DNA of 64,000 nt, from assembly GCA_024516035.1 (NCBI GenBank), contig CM044957.1:45899933-45963932 (forward strand). The letters are read 5' to 3'. The stretch is from Bactericera cockerelli (Eukaryota > Arthropoda > Insecta > Hemiptera > Triozidae). Position 1 is the first letter of the stretch; each line of letters begins with the position of its first letter. The notes under the pieces are model-generated. The model was given only the letters and a program-made list of their open reading frames with translations. It made no database searches and was not told where the DNA came from. Both the position numbers and the translations under genes were made by a program. Shown in pieces: positions 11,876-23,730 of the stretch.

Positions 11876-12849
11876 GCACTTATTCTTTATATTGTTTTTA
11901 TTCTGTCCTGTTCTATGAACCTGCTTTATCAATTTCCCCCAGTGAGTCCATTTCTTCAAATATCACCATAATAATACTTAATACTTGTCAAGTCCATCGT
12001 GTTTATTCTGGACCGATTCTTACGAAACTTTCACAGAATGCTTATAATGATCCCTTGTACTATGATTTATCAAAACAGTAAATATGTACATCATTTGATG
12101 AAAAAAAAAAAAAAAAAAAAAAAAATTAAGGTAGATTTAACCATGAAAATTCGAAAATTTCGATAGTCAAATAATTTAAAGAGAGATTTTGTTTTGTTAC
12201 AACTGGGCAAAATAGCTTGGGTGATGATGGTCTTAGCCTAAGTGCGCCAGAGTGAAAATTTGTGCCCAGTTAAACCAACTAACCTAATCTAAGACCATCC
12301 TACCCACAAAAGAACATTTTTAAGTGATCTAATGATTCAAATGTGTAATATATCACTTTGTTAACTTTACCGAACCACAAAAAAATATTTAAATTTAAGA
12401 TTTTTCTCTCGTTTTTAAAGTATTTCATAAGAAAACTCAACAAACTTTATCTATTTATAAACTACTACTATCTATTTATAAACCTGTGTTTGACTTAAGA
12501 TAAAATCATAACAAATATGCTATTCAAATATTAAAACAAGTTATTTGCTATAAAATACGAGGGTTTTTTTAAAATAACCTTTGTGCTTTTGAAGTTATTC
12601 TATAAAATGAAAAAAACTATGGAACAATAATCGGACATTAATCAGGAAGAAATAACAAGACACCGATAAGCAAGTTCACACGGTCGTTACTGAGAAGGCG
12701 AATATCAACATCTACGTATGCGTTGAGCAGAGTATATAATCTATTTATATATCCAGTGATATATACTATGAACACTGATTTGGGCAGAATACCGGCGGAT
12801 CAACATGCATACCAGACAACTTTGGTGAGTCAACTTTCAAGTGTACTGT
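11876..12849. other. No gene seen
   Basis: AT-rich with a 25-base poly-A run at about 12100-12125 that may be an element tail. No convincing ORF. Confidence 0.4.
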
Positions 12850-12957
12850 AAGGCCGGTATCCCACTGAGTGGAATATTTTGTCTCGCCACTTTGCGAAGC
12901 CTTTCATGCTCAGCTCTTTAGAATCGAATTAGGTCGAATCCCACTGACTGAAAGATT

Positions 12958-13476
12958 GGGTCGTATTTATAAAAAGAGCAAAATCTTTTATTTCCGAAAT
13001 TTGACGTAATTGCTTCAGTCGGCATTCCTAAAGTTAGCAGAGCACAAGCTTTTACTTGAAAGCAAAAGCTTTTCCTTCTTTGGAAGTAAAAGGTACTTGG
13101 ATATTCATAAAGCTAAAGCTAACTTTTTCTTTTTATTAGTAGATCCTGCAACTTGAACATTGAGCAATTGCTTGTGAGCAAAAACAAATACGCACGAGTT
13201 AAAGCAAATGGTTATGAATACGAAAATGAGCAAATGCTTTTACTTCTAACTTTTCACCTACCTCAGTAGCTTGATCGATAAGGCGACGGACTTGTAACCT
13301 GGAGGTCGGTGGTTCAAGTCCCGGTTTCAGCGTAGATTTAGTAAAGCGAGTTAGCGTAGTTGTGACATCACGCTATGATATGATATATGATAGCTATAAC
13401 TAACTTACTTCTAACTTTTCCTTCAGACCTTTTGCTTTTACGTCGAGCTTTTGCTTCATTCTTATGAATACGGCCC
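12958..13476. mobile_element. MITE family 2 inside MITE family 1
   Basis: Ends GGGTCGTATTTATAA and TTATGAATACGGCCC are inverted repeats. Flanks are ATT on both sides (12955-12957 and 13477-13479), a 3-bp target duplication. The related family 1 copy at 16541-16600 shows an uninterrupted GACTGAAACTTTGCTTCGCA, an empty site. The interior is rich in AAGCAAAAGCTTTT. Confidence 0.8.
13256..13404 (+). repeat. tRNA-derived SINE family B with 16-bp target duplication
   Basis: A SINE B body flanked on both sides by TTACTTCTAACTTTTC (13240-13255 and 13405-13420), a perfect 16-bp target site duplication typical of LINE-driven retroposition. It sits inside MITE family 2. Confidence 0.95.
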
Positions 13477-13554
13477 ATTGCTTCGCAACGCTTTCCATTC
13501 AAAATTCGACACAAATTTCTGCGAGACAAAATGTTCCACTCAAAGGGATTGTAG

Positions 13555-13987
13555 ATAAAAACAAGTTCAATAAAATTGAGAGAGCCTCTCAATGACTAAA
13601 TCTGCAGAGGTGGATGTTGGCCCAAGAAATGATCTACGTATTTTTGGTGTCACCACCTCTCGCTATGCAAGGGTCTCTTTGGCCGTTTTGCCTAAACCGT
13701 TACAGAGATCGAAAAAATCATCTCAGATGACCCTCCTTGACCTGACAGCTTTTCGGAAGACACTTACTTTCCGAAGGAAAGTCGTGTGATGATCGCACTA
13801 GTTAATTACTTTCCTTATCTTATAGAAAAGAAAGCATATCATGTAATTACCTAAAATTTTCAATAGTTAGTTTTCAATGCCAAAACACGTTTTAGGTTTT
13901 AGGGTTCTTAGAGCCTAAGTCCAAAGTTTCAGCTATTGTTCCTTGTGTATGTGAAAGATAAGGAAAGTAATTATTGCATATGCAAAT
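13555..13987. other. No gene; composite repeat DNA
   Basis: Open frame 13592-13789 has no recognisable motif. TTACTTTCCTTATCTTATAG at 13807 is the inverted end motif of the repeat seen at 10240. Confidence 0.4.
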
Positions 13988-14045
13988 AAGCCCGGATTTT
14001 TGCATATTGCATATGCAAATATGCAATATGCAAAAATCCGGGCTT
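13988..14045. repeat. Perfect 27-bp-arm hairpin with octamer motifs
   Basis: Left arm 13988-14014 (starts AAGCCCGGATTTTTGCATAT) is the exact reverse complement of 14019-14045, with loop GCAA. The loop region contains ATGCAAAT, and another ATGCAAAT lies just to the left. Confidence 0.9.
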
Positions 14046-14049
14046 TAAT

Positions 14050-14345
14050 CATTATCATAGGGTGGTGTCATCGTGAACGATGGTAGCCAGACAGTGGAGA
14101 AATGCCTCAGCACTTCTACTAATGTCTTTTCAAAGATAATTGACAAGGGCCCCCAGAACCAAGCCAATGCTTGTCTACTCCCTGTTTATCGTCCCCCAGC
14201 CAGACTGCTGGTCTATTCCCTGTTTATAGTCCCCCAGCCAGACTACTGGTCTCCTCCCTGTTTATAGTCCCCCAGCCAGACTTATATAATTATTTTTTGA
14301 ACAGATTATAGTCCCCCAGCCAGACTTATATAATTATTTTTTGAA
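14050..14345 (-). repeat. Dispersed repeat family F with tandem 3' units
   Basis: Contains AACGATGGTAGCCAGACAGT, GACAAGGGCCCCCAGAACCA and several tandem copies of CTGTTTATAGTCCCCCAGCC (14183-14320). Related sequence occurs at 21640-21910, 48700-49125 and 61080-61250. Confidence 0.8.
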
Positions 14346-15126
14346 CAGATTTTGTAAAATGGAATTTTCCGTAACATTGTAATAACTGTATTGCCAATTT
14401 TAAACACAATACTTCCTCATGAATGGTTCACATTGTATACACTTCGCAATAAAATTTAATCGACTTTCCATAATCACTCTATTCTGAGATTTTTTACTTG
14501 TATATCCAAAAGTTTCTTTACCGACTCTTTTCAATTTTGTTTTAAGTATATGGTGGAATACCGTTTTTTCTACGTAAAATTATTGATTCTACAAAAGAAG
14601 TAAATTGTAGCGGTAAGTTTTGCACATATTTTTGCATCAAAAGTAATTCAAAACCTTATTTTTGCACTTTTTGGTCCAAATTTTCAGATTTTCTTTAATA
14701 TCAGAGGTCTATCGTAATCTATTCAATAAAATTTACAGTAAAAATTAGTAAGCATAAAATACTTACCATGAGTAAAACTTACTTACAAGTAAAATACTTA
14801 CTTAGTACTAAGTACACCTTCAGTATAACATGACGAAAAAAAATATCTGATATAAAAAAAAATTAAGAAGATCAGAATTGCAAATGAATACCCACAAACA
14901 AACTATGTTTAGCCTAAGTACACAGCACGCTTGTTCTGTTTTTCTTGGCGTTGCAAAACGCTATAATTAGCTTCATCTCCGTTATCAGTAGGTAGAGTAG
15001 GTAGAGTAAACAAAAATAAAAATCGACAAAGACTCCTGATTCTAAAACCATCCTTGAACAATCATTCCTAAAGGTTTCATTTTTTTCATTTTAACCTTTT
15101 GTACGTTCAAGTGTTGTTATCTCTAA
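14346..15126. other. No gene seen
   Basis: AT-rich; small fragment of family H near 14395-14450 (CACAATACTTCCTCATGAAT). Nothing else recognised. Confidence 0.4.
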
Positions 15127-15457
15127 ATGTCCGAGTTCGTGATTTACCTGTGTGGTATTTTTCGTAATATTCTGAACAGATTCAAATTCAAAGACTATGG
15201 AAAGAACAGAAAAGATTATTTGCCGTTCGTAAATGCGGATATCAACCAAAATTCAAGTCTGAAAGACGTTATAAATAAAATAGTGTTGATTTTGACAAAA
15301 TTGAGAAGTGTGCTGATCAAGTGGATTGAGAGTTTTCTTGAATTCATCTGGAAAAATAATATCCTGCAAAGTTTAAGTTTTCGTCCGAAACTCAGTAGCT
15401 TGTTTAACACGATGGATTACAACAAGATCCACTACGCTTGCACCTGTAGTAATAGTT
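15127..15457 (+). CDS. Unassigned ORF or first exon
   Basis: ATG opens a 118-codon frame (to 15483) with fairly gene-like codon use. It starts MSEFVIYLCGIFRNIL, is Lys/Asn/Leu-rich, and ends with a Cys-rich YACTCSNSC. A donor-like AATAGTT|GTAAGTAT lies at 15458, which suggests a first coding exon. I do not recognise the family; no downstream exon could be tied to it. Confidence 0.3.
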
Positions 15458-15483
15458 GTAAGTATACTGTTGCAATAAAGTAG

Positions 15484-16322
15484 GTATTTACAGAGTCTTA
15501 CAGCAGATTTATTTTCATATACGCTTTAAATACTGTGAGAGTAAAGGGACTCCTTCATAGGATACACGGAGTATTGTATTGTATTGTAATGCAGTCTTGA
15601 GACAACAACATAAGTTGAACTTATCAGGAAAGCAAAGACTGATTTTCTCACAAATCATTTTTTTAAAACGAATTTCTTGCTTTATTAAAAAAAAAATATG
15701 AATGCTTTTTCATGTCGCTATTTTTTCATGACGCCGCTTTCCGAGGAAGGCATTACACAAAGTGTAAATGGGCGATATCTACACTTAACTTGGAAGCAAA
15801 AAAGTGACAAGGCTATTCCTAGGTTGCGAATGTGGTAAAATTTTGTCCAGCCCGCGTCCCCTCAATGCAGGCATTCCAACCGTTTCGAATCTTAGGTCTC
15901 TTATTTTTGTCGTCTATAAATTACTTACCTGTAAACTTACCAAATATAAAAATAGTTGCAACCACTATTATTGCGGATAACTCGACTCTTTTTGTAAATA
16001 ATAAAAATGAAGACTCAGTGATTAGGAAGGGAGGATTGGTTTCAGCACAGATGTGGTTAAACTCGAACATATTGCGTTAAGTCTAGCTGAAACAAAATTA
16101 AGTCATATTCTTATATTTATATATAAGACCATAAAATAAATAAGACCTGTTTGACTGCTGGAGTAAAGGGACATTTCAGTCTTACCTCGGCAGTATAAAC
16201 AAAAGGTATATTCTATTCTATTCTATTCTATTCCATATTCACCTTAAATTATAAAGTGAATAATTTTGAAAATCCTGCGCAAATAATTTTGATTCTTCCT
16301 GGGTTTTGTCTGGACCCACGTT
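15484..16322. other. No gene seen
   Basis: Short open frame 15832-16080 without motifs. (TATTC)n simple repeat at about 16210-16235. Confidence 0.4.
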
Positions 16323-16632
16323 TAAGGTGGCTGAAAGGCGAGGATCCAACTGAGTGCAACATTTTGTCTCGTAACGACGCGCAGCGTTTTGCAACTTTTC
16401 ACCGGGGTTAAGTGACAGAGAATGCCTAAGGCATTAACTTCTCCCGGATTACCAAACAAATTGTAATTAAAAATTAATATTGTTCTCTATTTTTTGTACA
16501 TACGCTCTCTCTCTCTCTTTGAAATCAAGTGAGATCAAATTCCACCGACTGAAACTTTGCTTCGCACCGCTTTGCAACACTTCCCGTTGAAAATTCGATA
16601 CAAAATGTTGCACTGTGAGTGAGATTCCGGCT
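16323..16632. mobile_element. MITE family 1, second copy
   Basis: Starts AAGGTGGCTG...ACTGAGTGCAACATTTTGTC and ends AAATGTTGCACTGTGAGTGA, then GATTCCGGCTT, matching the ends of the 12850 copy. It lacks the family 2 insertion. A fragment GAATGCCTAAGGCATTAACT (about 16421) is another dispersed repeat, also near 61955. Confidence 0.75.
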
Positions 16633-17734
16633 TAATAAACTCAGTACCTGGCATTCTCTTCCTTCTACTTATAGACTCCAGAAGCAGGTTTCATAACCTT
16701 AGGTATTCTAAAGTCTAAAGAATGCGTACTATGGACTCATCCATTCATTGTTATCACATGGTGCATGCACGGCTATGGGGCATTCAACCAACGCAGCGCT
16801 CATCAATTATTTATACTCTAAGAGAGCTGTGCGTATTGTGAGCAGCCCCTTTTTATAATACTAGGCGTACTCACGCTTCCTTTGCTCTAAATAGCTTGGT
16901 GCTCCACATTAAAAAGTGACAAAAAATTGTTTGTTGAATCTGTCAATTTTCTTACAGAGTAGTATATCTCGAAAATGGCGAGGAATTTCTAATATACAAT
17001 CAAAATGCCACAAAAAAAATTATCAGTTCTTATTTCAGCCAACACAATGTTTTTGTTTTTATGTACCGTTCTCGTGGTATACATAGGTCATAATCTGAAA
17101 ATTGGACCTAATTTCACCAGCTTTCAAACCTTCTTTTGTATTTTGTATTCGACTTTTGTAGAGAAAAAAAAGTATCAGAGAAGCAGACTAAACCCAGAAA
17201 AAAAGCAAAATGTTCATTTCTAAATTGACAAGACAAGTGTTTGAAAGGGGAGGCGCTTGGACTAACCTTAGCACCCATTCCAATAGGACCAATGCAATGG
17301 ATAGATTTGTACACCATAATAATATAGGTACTGTGTGTTGAATGCTTTCCACTTTTAATGAAGACCATAGGCATAGTCACATTATTGTAATAATTATGAT
17401 TTTATTAATAATCTTATAATAATTTAAAAGTGATAAAGAAAACCATAGAAAAACTTTATGTGCAAAAATCGCCAAGAAAATTATAACTCCATGTAAATGT
17501 TAAATATGATTAACTTACCTAAAGTTTACAGAATAAAATAATTTAAAAGATTTTGAAAAGTAAAAGAGGCTCTTGTTAATGCTGCGCTACCCACAAAAAT
17601 TGTGAAGAAGCTTCACTATAAAGAAATACCTACCTCATACCTACTTCAACTTATTTAACTTTACTTAATTTTTAGTAACAATTTAAGAACATTACCTATG
17701 TACTTTAAATTTGCTTTACTAAAAATAATAATAA
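16633..17734. other. No gene called
   Basis: The 72-codon frame at 17005-17223 starts with a hydrophobic stretch but lacks any known motif and is probably chance. Remaining DNA is AT-rich. Confidence 0.4.
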
Positions 17735-17932
17735 TATAAGCCTTATTTATAATGCCCGATTAGAACTATTAAGTCCCATTATTCTAGCAGTAAGCCCCAA
17801 GACGTAATATTATGTGGTAAAAATCCCAAATTTGAAGATAATTTGTCATGTCCCGGCTTGGTTTCGAACCCGCGACCTCTGGATTCTCTGGATTCACAGA
17901 GTGCCGCCTTTACCACTGAGCTAGCGGGACTG
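17735..17932 (-). repeat. tRNA-derived SINE, family A (minus)
   Basis: The reverse complement begins GTCCCGCTAGCTCAGTGGTA, has CGCGGGTTCGAAACC, and the tail through ACATGACAAATTATC to CGGGCATTATAAATAAGG. Confidence 0.9.
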
Positions 17933-18209
17933 TTTACTTTCCTTATCCTATAGAAAGGAAAGTAATGGAATCATTTTATAGAGGAATCTCGGAATTTTTT
18001 AATGCCATATAATTTTCACCATGTGGGATAGTCAGTTTGAAATTACATATTTTCAGTTACATTGAGGTTTTGCGCTGTAAAAAACTAATGAGAAATATCC
18101 AATAGAGACTGATTCAGATTTTTATTGAACCACCTAAAGGAGAAAAAATTGAGAATAAAGAAGGTTACAAAATCCATAAAAAATAATCGAGTTATACATT
18201 GCTTTAACA

Positions 18210-18495
18210 TATCCTGAGGTTAGCTCAGTGATATACCAAGCAAAGGTGACGGACAGGCTTAGAGCCTACAGCCGATGAAAAAATTGTATTCATAATTTGG
18301 TTACAGTTGTTTGTAAGGGACACCTTCTGGTGTTGAGCCAGCACCTGAATGGAAAGCATTGTCTAAAGTCTCGCCCATCAGAGGGGAGGCATACTAGTAT
18401 ACGGAATGGACAAGCTACAACAGAGACCACAAGTTTAGTTTCTACTATAGTTGCTGTTTCATGGCTACGAAATAAAAGTTGTTAACACTCATCTT
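18210..18495 (+). repeat. tRNA-Gly-like SINE, family D (diverged)
   Basis: Head GAGGTTAGCTCAGTGATAT, then ATTTGGTTACAGTTG, GAGCCAGCACCTGAATGG, TCTCGCCCATCAGAGGGGAG and TTTCATGGCTACGAAATAAA, then a poly-A end. Confidence 0.85.
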
Positions 18496-19685
18496 AAAAA
18501 AAAATAATACCTATTGAATGCGTATCTCAAAAAATGATCTATGTTACAAATTTTAGAAACCATTTTCCTTTAAAAATAATGATCTGAAATTTGTTTAGAA
18601 TACTTAGCTTCAATTTTTTTAGGTCTCGTAATCATTTTTCAATTTTTTTCTGAAAAATAATTATTTTCAAGTAAAACCGATTTCCAAAATATGTAACATA
18701 CTCGTAAATCGTTTTTGGAGACAGGCATTCAATTATATTTTGCCTTTTTTAGCAGTACCCTTTTGTTACTTCTTCATTCGGTGTATTGATCATAGTTTGG
18801 ATCGATCTAAAAGTTCTGATATTTTTTATATACCTACTGGGGACCTCTGAACTGTTCCCCTGGTGGTTGAAAACATAATGAGAATAATTTCAAACTAATA
18901 ATGAGGTTTCATTCACATTGCATTAACTGTTCAGATGATAGAGCAAAATACTTCAATTGACTTGTCAAGGGTACAAGTGGCCATACCTACATTTCGGAAA
19001 GTGTTGGGGACAAATCTAGTCAGGTTTTATTTATATATGGCGTAGGTAGGCCCGATTTTTTGGGCAGTTTACATCAGTGTCTTAACATAAAATAAAGTAA
19101 AACTATATATTCAATAGTACTTCTTCTACCTATCTATACAGGGTGTAAATAAAATGTATGGCGATAATTCAAGAGCATGTTCAAGAGACTGTGAGAGTAA
19201 AGGAACTCTTTAGTATCATTCTTGCAGGATAAACAGCGTATTGTATTGTACGAGTATGTTCCTCTGTACTATTTAGGTGTGGTTCATTCCCTTGTAAAAA
19301 ATCAACAACAAAAAATGACAGTTTTTTTCTCTCCTTTCTAAAAGATGTCCAAGTTGAAAAAAGTGTCATTAAGATCTCTTGATCCTCCTGAACTACTGAA
19401 GCTGTTGACATGATATTTTGTGTTCTTACATAACTTTATGATTCTATCAATCCCCACATGACTTTCATATGTTATCAAGGGCGTCTGTATGGAGTATACC
19501 AGCATTTGAAAACATCAATACTTTTTACGAGATCAAAATAGCCTAATTTTAAATAGAACACGTCAATAGACTAATTTTCTACACAAAAAAAGCTCAGGAT
19601 AATTTTATTGTTGCCACAACAAAATACCTTCACATTAAATTTTATTGTTTGTTACTCGTGCATCCGCCAGAACAAAAAATAGAGC
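18496..19685. other. No gene seen
   Basis: AT-rich DNA; contains a TACAGGGTGTAAATAAAATG start at 19138 resembling Tc1-type ends and ACTGTGAGAGTAAAGGAACT (also near 26659 and 15535), a small dispersed repeat. Confidence 0.4.
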
Positions 19686-19925
19686 ACACGAATAGCTCAG
19701 TGTTTAAGCACTCGCTTGCCATGCGGAAGGTCCCGGGTTCGATCCCCCGTGCCGACAAAAATTTGTATTCTTAATTTGGTTACAATTGAAGTATTGTGCC
19801 ACTTCTCGCCCATCAGAGGGGAGCCATACTACGGGAAGGGCAGGCTACAACACAGACCACAAGCGTCTACAGTAGCTCCTGTTTCATGGCTACGAAATAA
19901 AAAAAGCTGTGAAACACTCATTTTT
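19686..19925 (+). repeat. tRNA-Gly-like SINE, family D
   Basis: Head with AATAGCTCAGTG, CACTCGCTTGCCATGCGGAA and B box CCGGGTTCGATCC, resembling tRNA-Gly (GCC), then TCTCGCCCATCAGAGGGGAG and CTCCTGTTTCATGGCTACGA. Confidence 0.9.
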
Positions 19926-20865
19926 TTAAGTTATTCTGACCTTTTTTGTACACAAATGTATTTCTACTCATGTATTCTGTTCAAAATTAGCCTGTTTTGA
20001 TATCCAAAAAAGTTTTGAGAACTTTATCAACAAAACGTTATCAATTTAACCATATCACGTAAGATTGATTCATAGAATCATTTAACTATTGTATAACGTA
20101 GGTTTGATTCATGGAATCATTAAGCTATATTTAAATTCCTACAGAAAATATGTATCATTTGATTTTTTCAAGTTTTAATGTATTTATATTTCACAAATAA
20201 ACATCTTCAACAAATAATGAGGGTATACACACCTTCAAAAGATAAAAAATCTTGAATTGAAGCATTAGTTCAAGTATTAGAGCAAAATAACACCTTTTTT
20301 ACTTTCAGACCTTCGAGAAGGAAAAGGAAGGATTTTCTAATTATTTTTATGGGATTATACTTCACGTAAATTGTAACCACCGGAACATGTTCCTGAATTA
20401 TCGTTCGTACATTTATTCACAACCCTTCATGAGGTTTACCGCGTTGCTTTTAAAATTCGTGTTGTCTTGTTCCCATTTTGGATTTATAACATAGTTTGAG
20501 TGTATTTTTTTTCTTATAGAATAGAATCTTATAGGTACCGTCCAGGTTTTTATATACCTTGTTTATACTGTAAGACTGAAAAGTCCCTTTACTCCAACAG
20601 TCAAGCAGTCAAGTAGACATAATATGTATTCTATTCTGTTTATACTAATACGGTTCCGGGCACATTAGTTCTAGGAGGGGGAGAGGAGGATGTTAGTGGG
20701 TATTGGACACAGATTTCTGCTCATTAGCCCTACACATCGTTTTGAATTGGATATCAAATTTACCTCCTCTGCGATTAAAAAAGTAGGTTTCATGGGTAAA
20801 TGCTATTTTATACTTTTGCTGTGCGTATTTTTATGGGTAAATTTTAATGTACTTATTTATAGTTA
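19926..20865. other. No gene seen
   Basis: AT-rich; no motif-bearing ORF. Confidence 0.4.
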
Positions 20866-21012
20866 ACCGACCTCAGTAGTTTGATCGATCAGGCGGCGGA
20901 CTTGTAATCTGGAAGTCGGTGGTTCAAGTCCTGGTTTCAGCGTAGGTATATTTAGTAAATCTAGTTTGAGTAGTTATGATATCACGAAAGTGATTAACAC
21001 AAATATGATAAC
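20866..21012 (+). repeat. tRNA-derived SINE, family B
   Basis: Begins ACCGACCTCAGTAGTTTGAT, B box GGTGGTTCAAGTCC, tail GATATCACGAAAGTGATTAA. Confidence 0.9.
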
Positions 21013-21074
21013 TTTTTTTTTACCTATTTATAGTAAAAAAAAAAACAAAGAATAATGTATTGTAATAATAATAA

Positions 21075-21360
21075 TACAATAATAATATCGCCTTATTTAC
21101 ACTGCCCGATTAGGACTATTAAATCCCATTATTCCAGCAGTAAGCCCAAGATGTATTATTATGTGGTATAAATCCCAAATGGGAGGATAACTTGTCATGT
21201 CCCGGCTGGGTTTCGAACCCGCGACCTCTGGTATCTCCGGTAGTAGTAAACTCTTTATTGAAATTTATTTACATAAATCACAAAGGGCGGGATTATTGCC
21301 TGAGGCAATCTCTACTATCCAACCCATATTGGATGGTAGAGATTGAGCTACCGGGACAGA
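21075..21360 (-). repeat. SINE family A (minus) with inserted LINE-like 3' tail
   Basis: The SINE runs from CTTATTTACACTGCCCGATT to CGAACCCGCGACCTCTGG, then is interrupted at about 21230-21342 and resumes GAGCTACCGGGACAG. The insert includes TAAACTCTTTATTGAAATTT and GGCGGGATTATTGCCTGAGG, the complement of a tail also found near 50640, 56360 and 62500. Confidence 0.8.
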
Positions 21361-21639
21361 TTGTCCCGTCATTAAATGTCATCATTTGCAACATTCAAGG
21401 GTGATTATCTCCCACAGATCACGTGTGTTCCCTCTCTATGCCTCACAGGTAACTCGTCCTCGTTTCAATACTGTCGCAATCGCTACGACAAACAGTATGA
21501 TTTCAAATATGGCGTCTGGTCTCGGGCCTCCGAACTCAATAGACGGTCCTCACAAGAGACATGGGTGAGTCTTCACAGTCAGCCCTGCTTGCATTCATTG
21601 TATTCCAGTTGTTAGAGGTATAGCCTAAGCGACGAAGAC

Positions 21640-21910
21640 TAAATAGCACTCAGTAGTCTGGCTGGGGGACGTTAAACAGGGAGAAGACCAGTGTCCCGCT
21701 AGAGGACTATAAACAGAGAACAGATTAGCCAACCCTTACAAGCCAGGCTAGCTTGCAGTTTCCTAAGGGTTTAATGGCTTATAAAGAAAAGTCCAAGTCC
21801 TCTTGATGGTTGATCGCACATAGAAATATGTGGTTCAGGACCAGCCAACTTTGAAATAAAGTTGGCTGGAGACCATCACTCACCCCTCCAGCTGTAGCCA
21901 AGCTGACTAC
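21640..21910 (+). repeat. Dispersed repeat family F
   Basis: Carries AGTAGTCTGGCTGGGGGACG, GAGGACTATAAACAGAGAAC, AAGCCAGGCTAGCTTGCAG and GCACATAGAAATATGTGGTT, then AAAGTTGGCTGGAGACCATC. The same modules are at 48700-49125 in partly inverted order. Confidence 0.8.
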
Positions 21911-21974
21911 AACAACAACAAATAGCACCCAACTAAAGAAGTAAATACTTGATGTATAATAAAAATCATCACCT

Positions 21975-22200
21975 TCAGGTGTCAGGTATATGAAACTTCA
22001 GGTTATTGTTAGAGTAATTCATACGTTTAATTGATTTCTATCTTCACATAGGTGTCAGGACTGTCAGGTATATGAATCTTCAGGTTTTTGTTAGAGTATT
22101 GATACGTTTAATTGATTTCTATCTTCACATAGGTGTCAGGTATATGAAACTTCAGGTTATTGTTAGAGTATTGATACGTTTATTTGTTTTCAATCTTCAT
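21975..22200 (+). repeat. Three-copy ~70-bp tandem repeat
   Basis: GGTGTCAGGTATATGAAACT, then TCAGGTTATTGTTAGAGTA and ATACGTTTAATTGATTTC occurs three times (about 21980, 22058 and 22133) with small changes. Confidence 0.9.
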
Positions 22201-22317
22201 ATATGGGGTCTACATACCAAATTTCAAGCTCCTAGCATATATTGTTTTTTAGACATTTTGTTTACAGACAAATACATTTATTGTAAACTTTAGAACTTTA
22301 CCTTACTTATTACAAAA

Positions 22318-22530
22318 ATGCACTAGTAGTCAAGTGGTTAAAGCGCTAGTCTGGTAATCCAGGTAGCGTAGGGATCCGTGATTCGAATCCTATCCAGTGC
22401 ATGAATTTTTGTTCATTAATTTAAGTTTCTGACCACATAATAATAAGACTCTGAGGGTTAGGTGGTAGAAAATGCTTTGAGCATTACCCTCGCCTGGTGG
22501 TTACCTTCCACTAAAAGAGTGTTTATTTTT
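22318..22530 (+). repeat. tRNA-derived SINE, family C
   Basis: TGCACTAGTAGTCAAGTGGT, AGTCTGGTAATCCAGGTAGC, GATTCGAATCCTATCC, ATAATAAGACTCTGAGGGTT, GTGGTTACCTTCCACTAAAA. Confidence 0.9.
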
Positions 22531-22867
22531 ATACTGCTAGCGGGCTGCACCCGCTTCTACAAGCCATCACACACACACCAATTTTCAAAAAAATAGGTAG
22601 ACACGTTCAATGCTAATGAGATATGATTATGACCACTTGCGGCGACCTTCTTATTCGGGCAAATTTAAAACATACAAAATTCACCCTCATATTAATTTGA
22701 AGGCGTGATTTCTGGTATTCAATCACATTTGTGACTACAATAAAAGATATTCCGAGCTTTTCTTACATATTCCTATCAGTACTTTCTCAATCAAAATTGA
22801 ATTTTGTTCAAAGAAAGAAAATTAATGATATTTTTATCACATGAGGAAGTAAAATAAAAAATGTATA

Positions 22868-23001
22868 CAGGGTGTAACAAAATTGCATGTCAATTCTCTA
22901 ACAAAAATAGAAATTCGCATCTCTTTCTTCAGGACGAGGCCCCAAAGTTTAATAAACATAATAATAATTATGGCGTTTTCTAATGTATTTTCTGAGCGGT
23001 G

Positions 23002-23035
<34 letters not shown>

Positions 23036-23730
23036 AAAATTTAGCACTCTTTTTGATAGAGTGCTCATTTCAGATTTGATGTCATTTTGGAACTGGAATA
23101 ATGACAATTGCGTAGATTTGGGGGATGTCTTGTGTTTAAACTGTCATACCTTTTTGGATTTCAATGAAAAATTCATTTCATTTGCAAAATGATACACATT
23201 TAAAGTTAAAAATCCTTTATACTTTTTTGAACAATAAATAAAAGTAATTGAAATATTTTTTAACATTGAAATGTTACTTATTGCGCCCGGAAAAGAAAAT
23301 GAGACGCAACACGCTCATAATTTAGTATGACACACACAGGACACCTTATTTTTTTATACCTGGAATTATACGTACATGAAAAGAGCAACCCTGTGACGCT
23401 CAAAATATACATTAAAAATCACATTTTTTATTGAATTTTTGGGTTATGTCCTGGAGAGAGGAAGGAGAATTTCCCTTTTTGTTAGATAATTGTACCCGCA
23501 ACCAGTATCGATGTGATGGCGCATTTGATGCACCAGTGGTCTTAGGATCACCGTTGTTCAGCAACGTCCAGCGAGGTAAATACTTCGTGATGCTGGCATT
23601 CTGGCTCAATCCAGGCTGGGTGAGGTTAATGTGGGCAGCAGATTTGTAAGTTTCCTGCAAATGTAGAGTAACTTCCTCGTCGTGATATGATTATGAATAT
23701 AAATAGGGTGTTTTCAAACACCCTGTATTT
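22868..23730. mobile_element. Possible Tc1-type nonautonomous element with internal 5S-like SINE fragment
   Basis: Left end TACAGGGTGTAACAAAATT and right end CAAACACCCTGTA are inverted over about 9-10 bases. Inside are a poly-T run (23002-23031) and a fragment (23500-23650) with GTTCAGCAACGTCCAGCGAG and CTCAATCCAGGCTGGGTGAG, related to the 5S-like element at 8482. The boundaries are weak. Confidence 0.4.

Larger units (their letters stand above)
12850..13554. mobile_element. MITE family 1, interrupted copy
   Basis: Terminal inverted repeats AAGGCCGGTATCCCACTGAG, continuing TGGAATATTTTGTCTCG, at the left; the right end has CGAGACAAAATGTTCCACTC. The second copy is at 16323-16632. A second MITE (12958-13476) is inserted in it. 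Confidence 0.75.

Noticed and set aside
17005..17223. Small secreted or membrane protein
   Set aside because: Hydrophobic start but no splice context, motif or repeat of coding pattern; probably chance.
19686..19757. True tRNA-Gly gene
   Set aside because: The acceptor stem does not pair fully and the SINE tail follows at once; same head occurs at 56056 with the same tail.
23412..23660. Overlapping ORFs on both strands
   Set aside because: They fall in a SINE-like fragment shared with 8482-8645.
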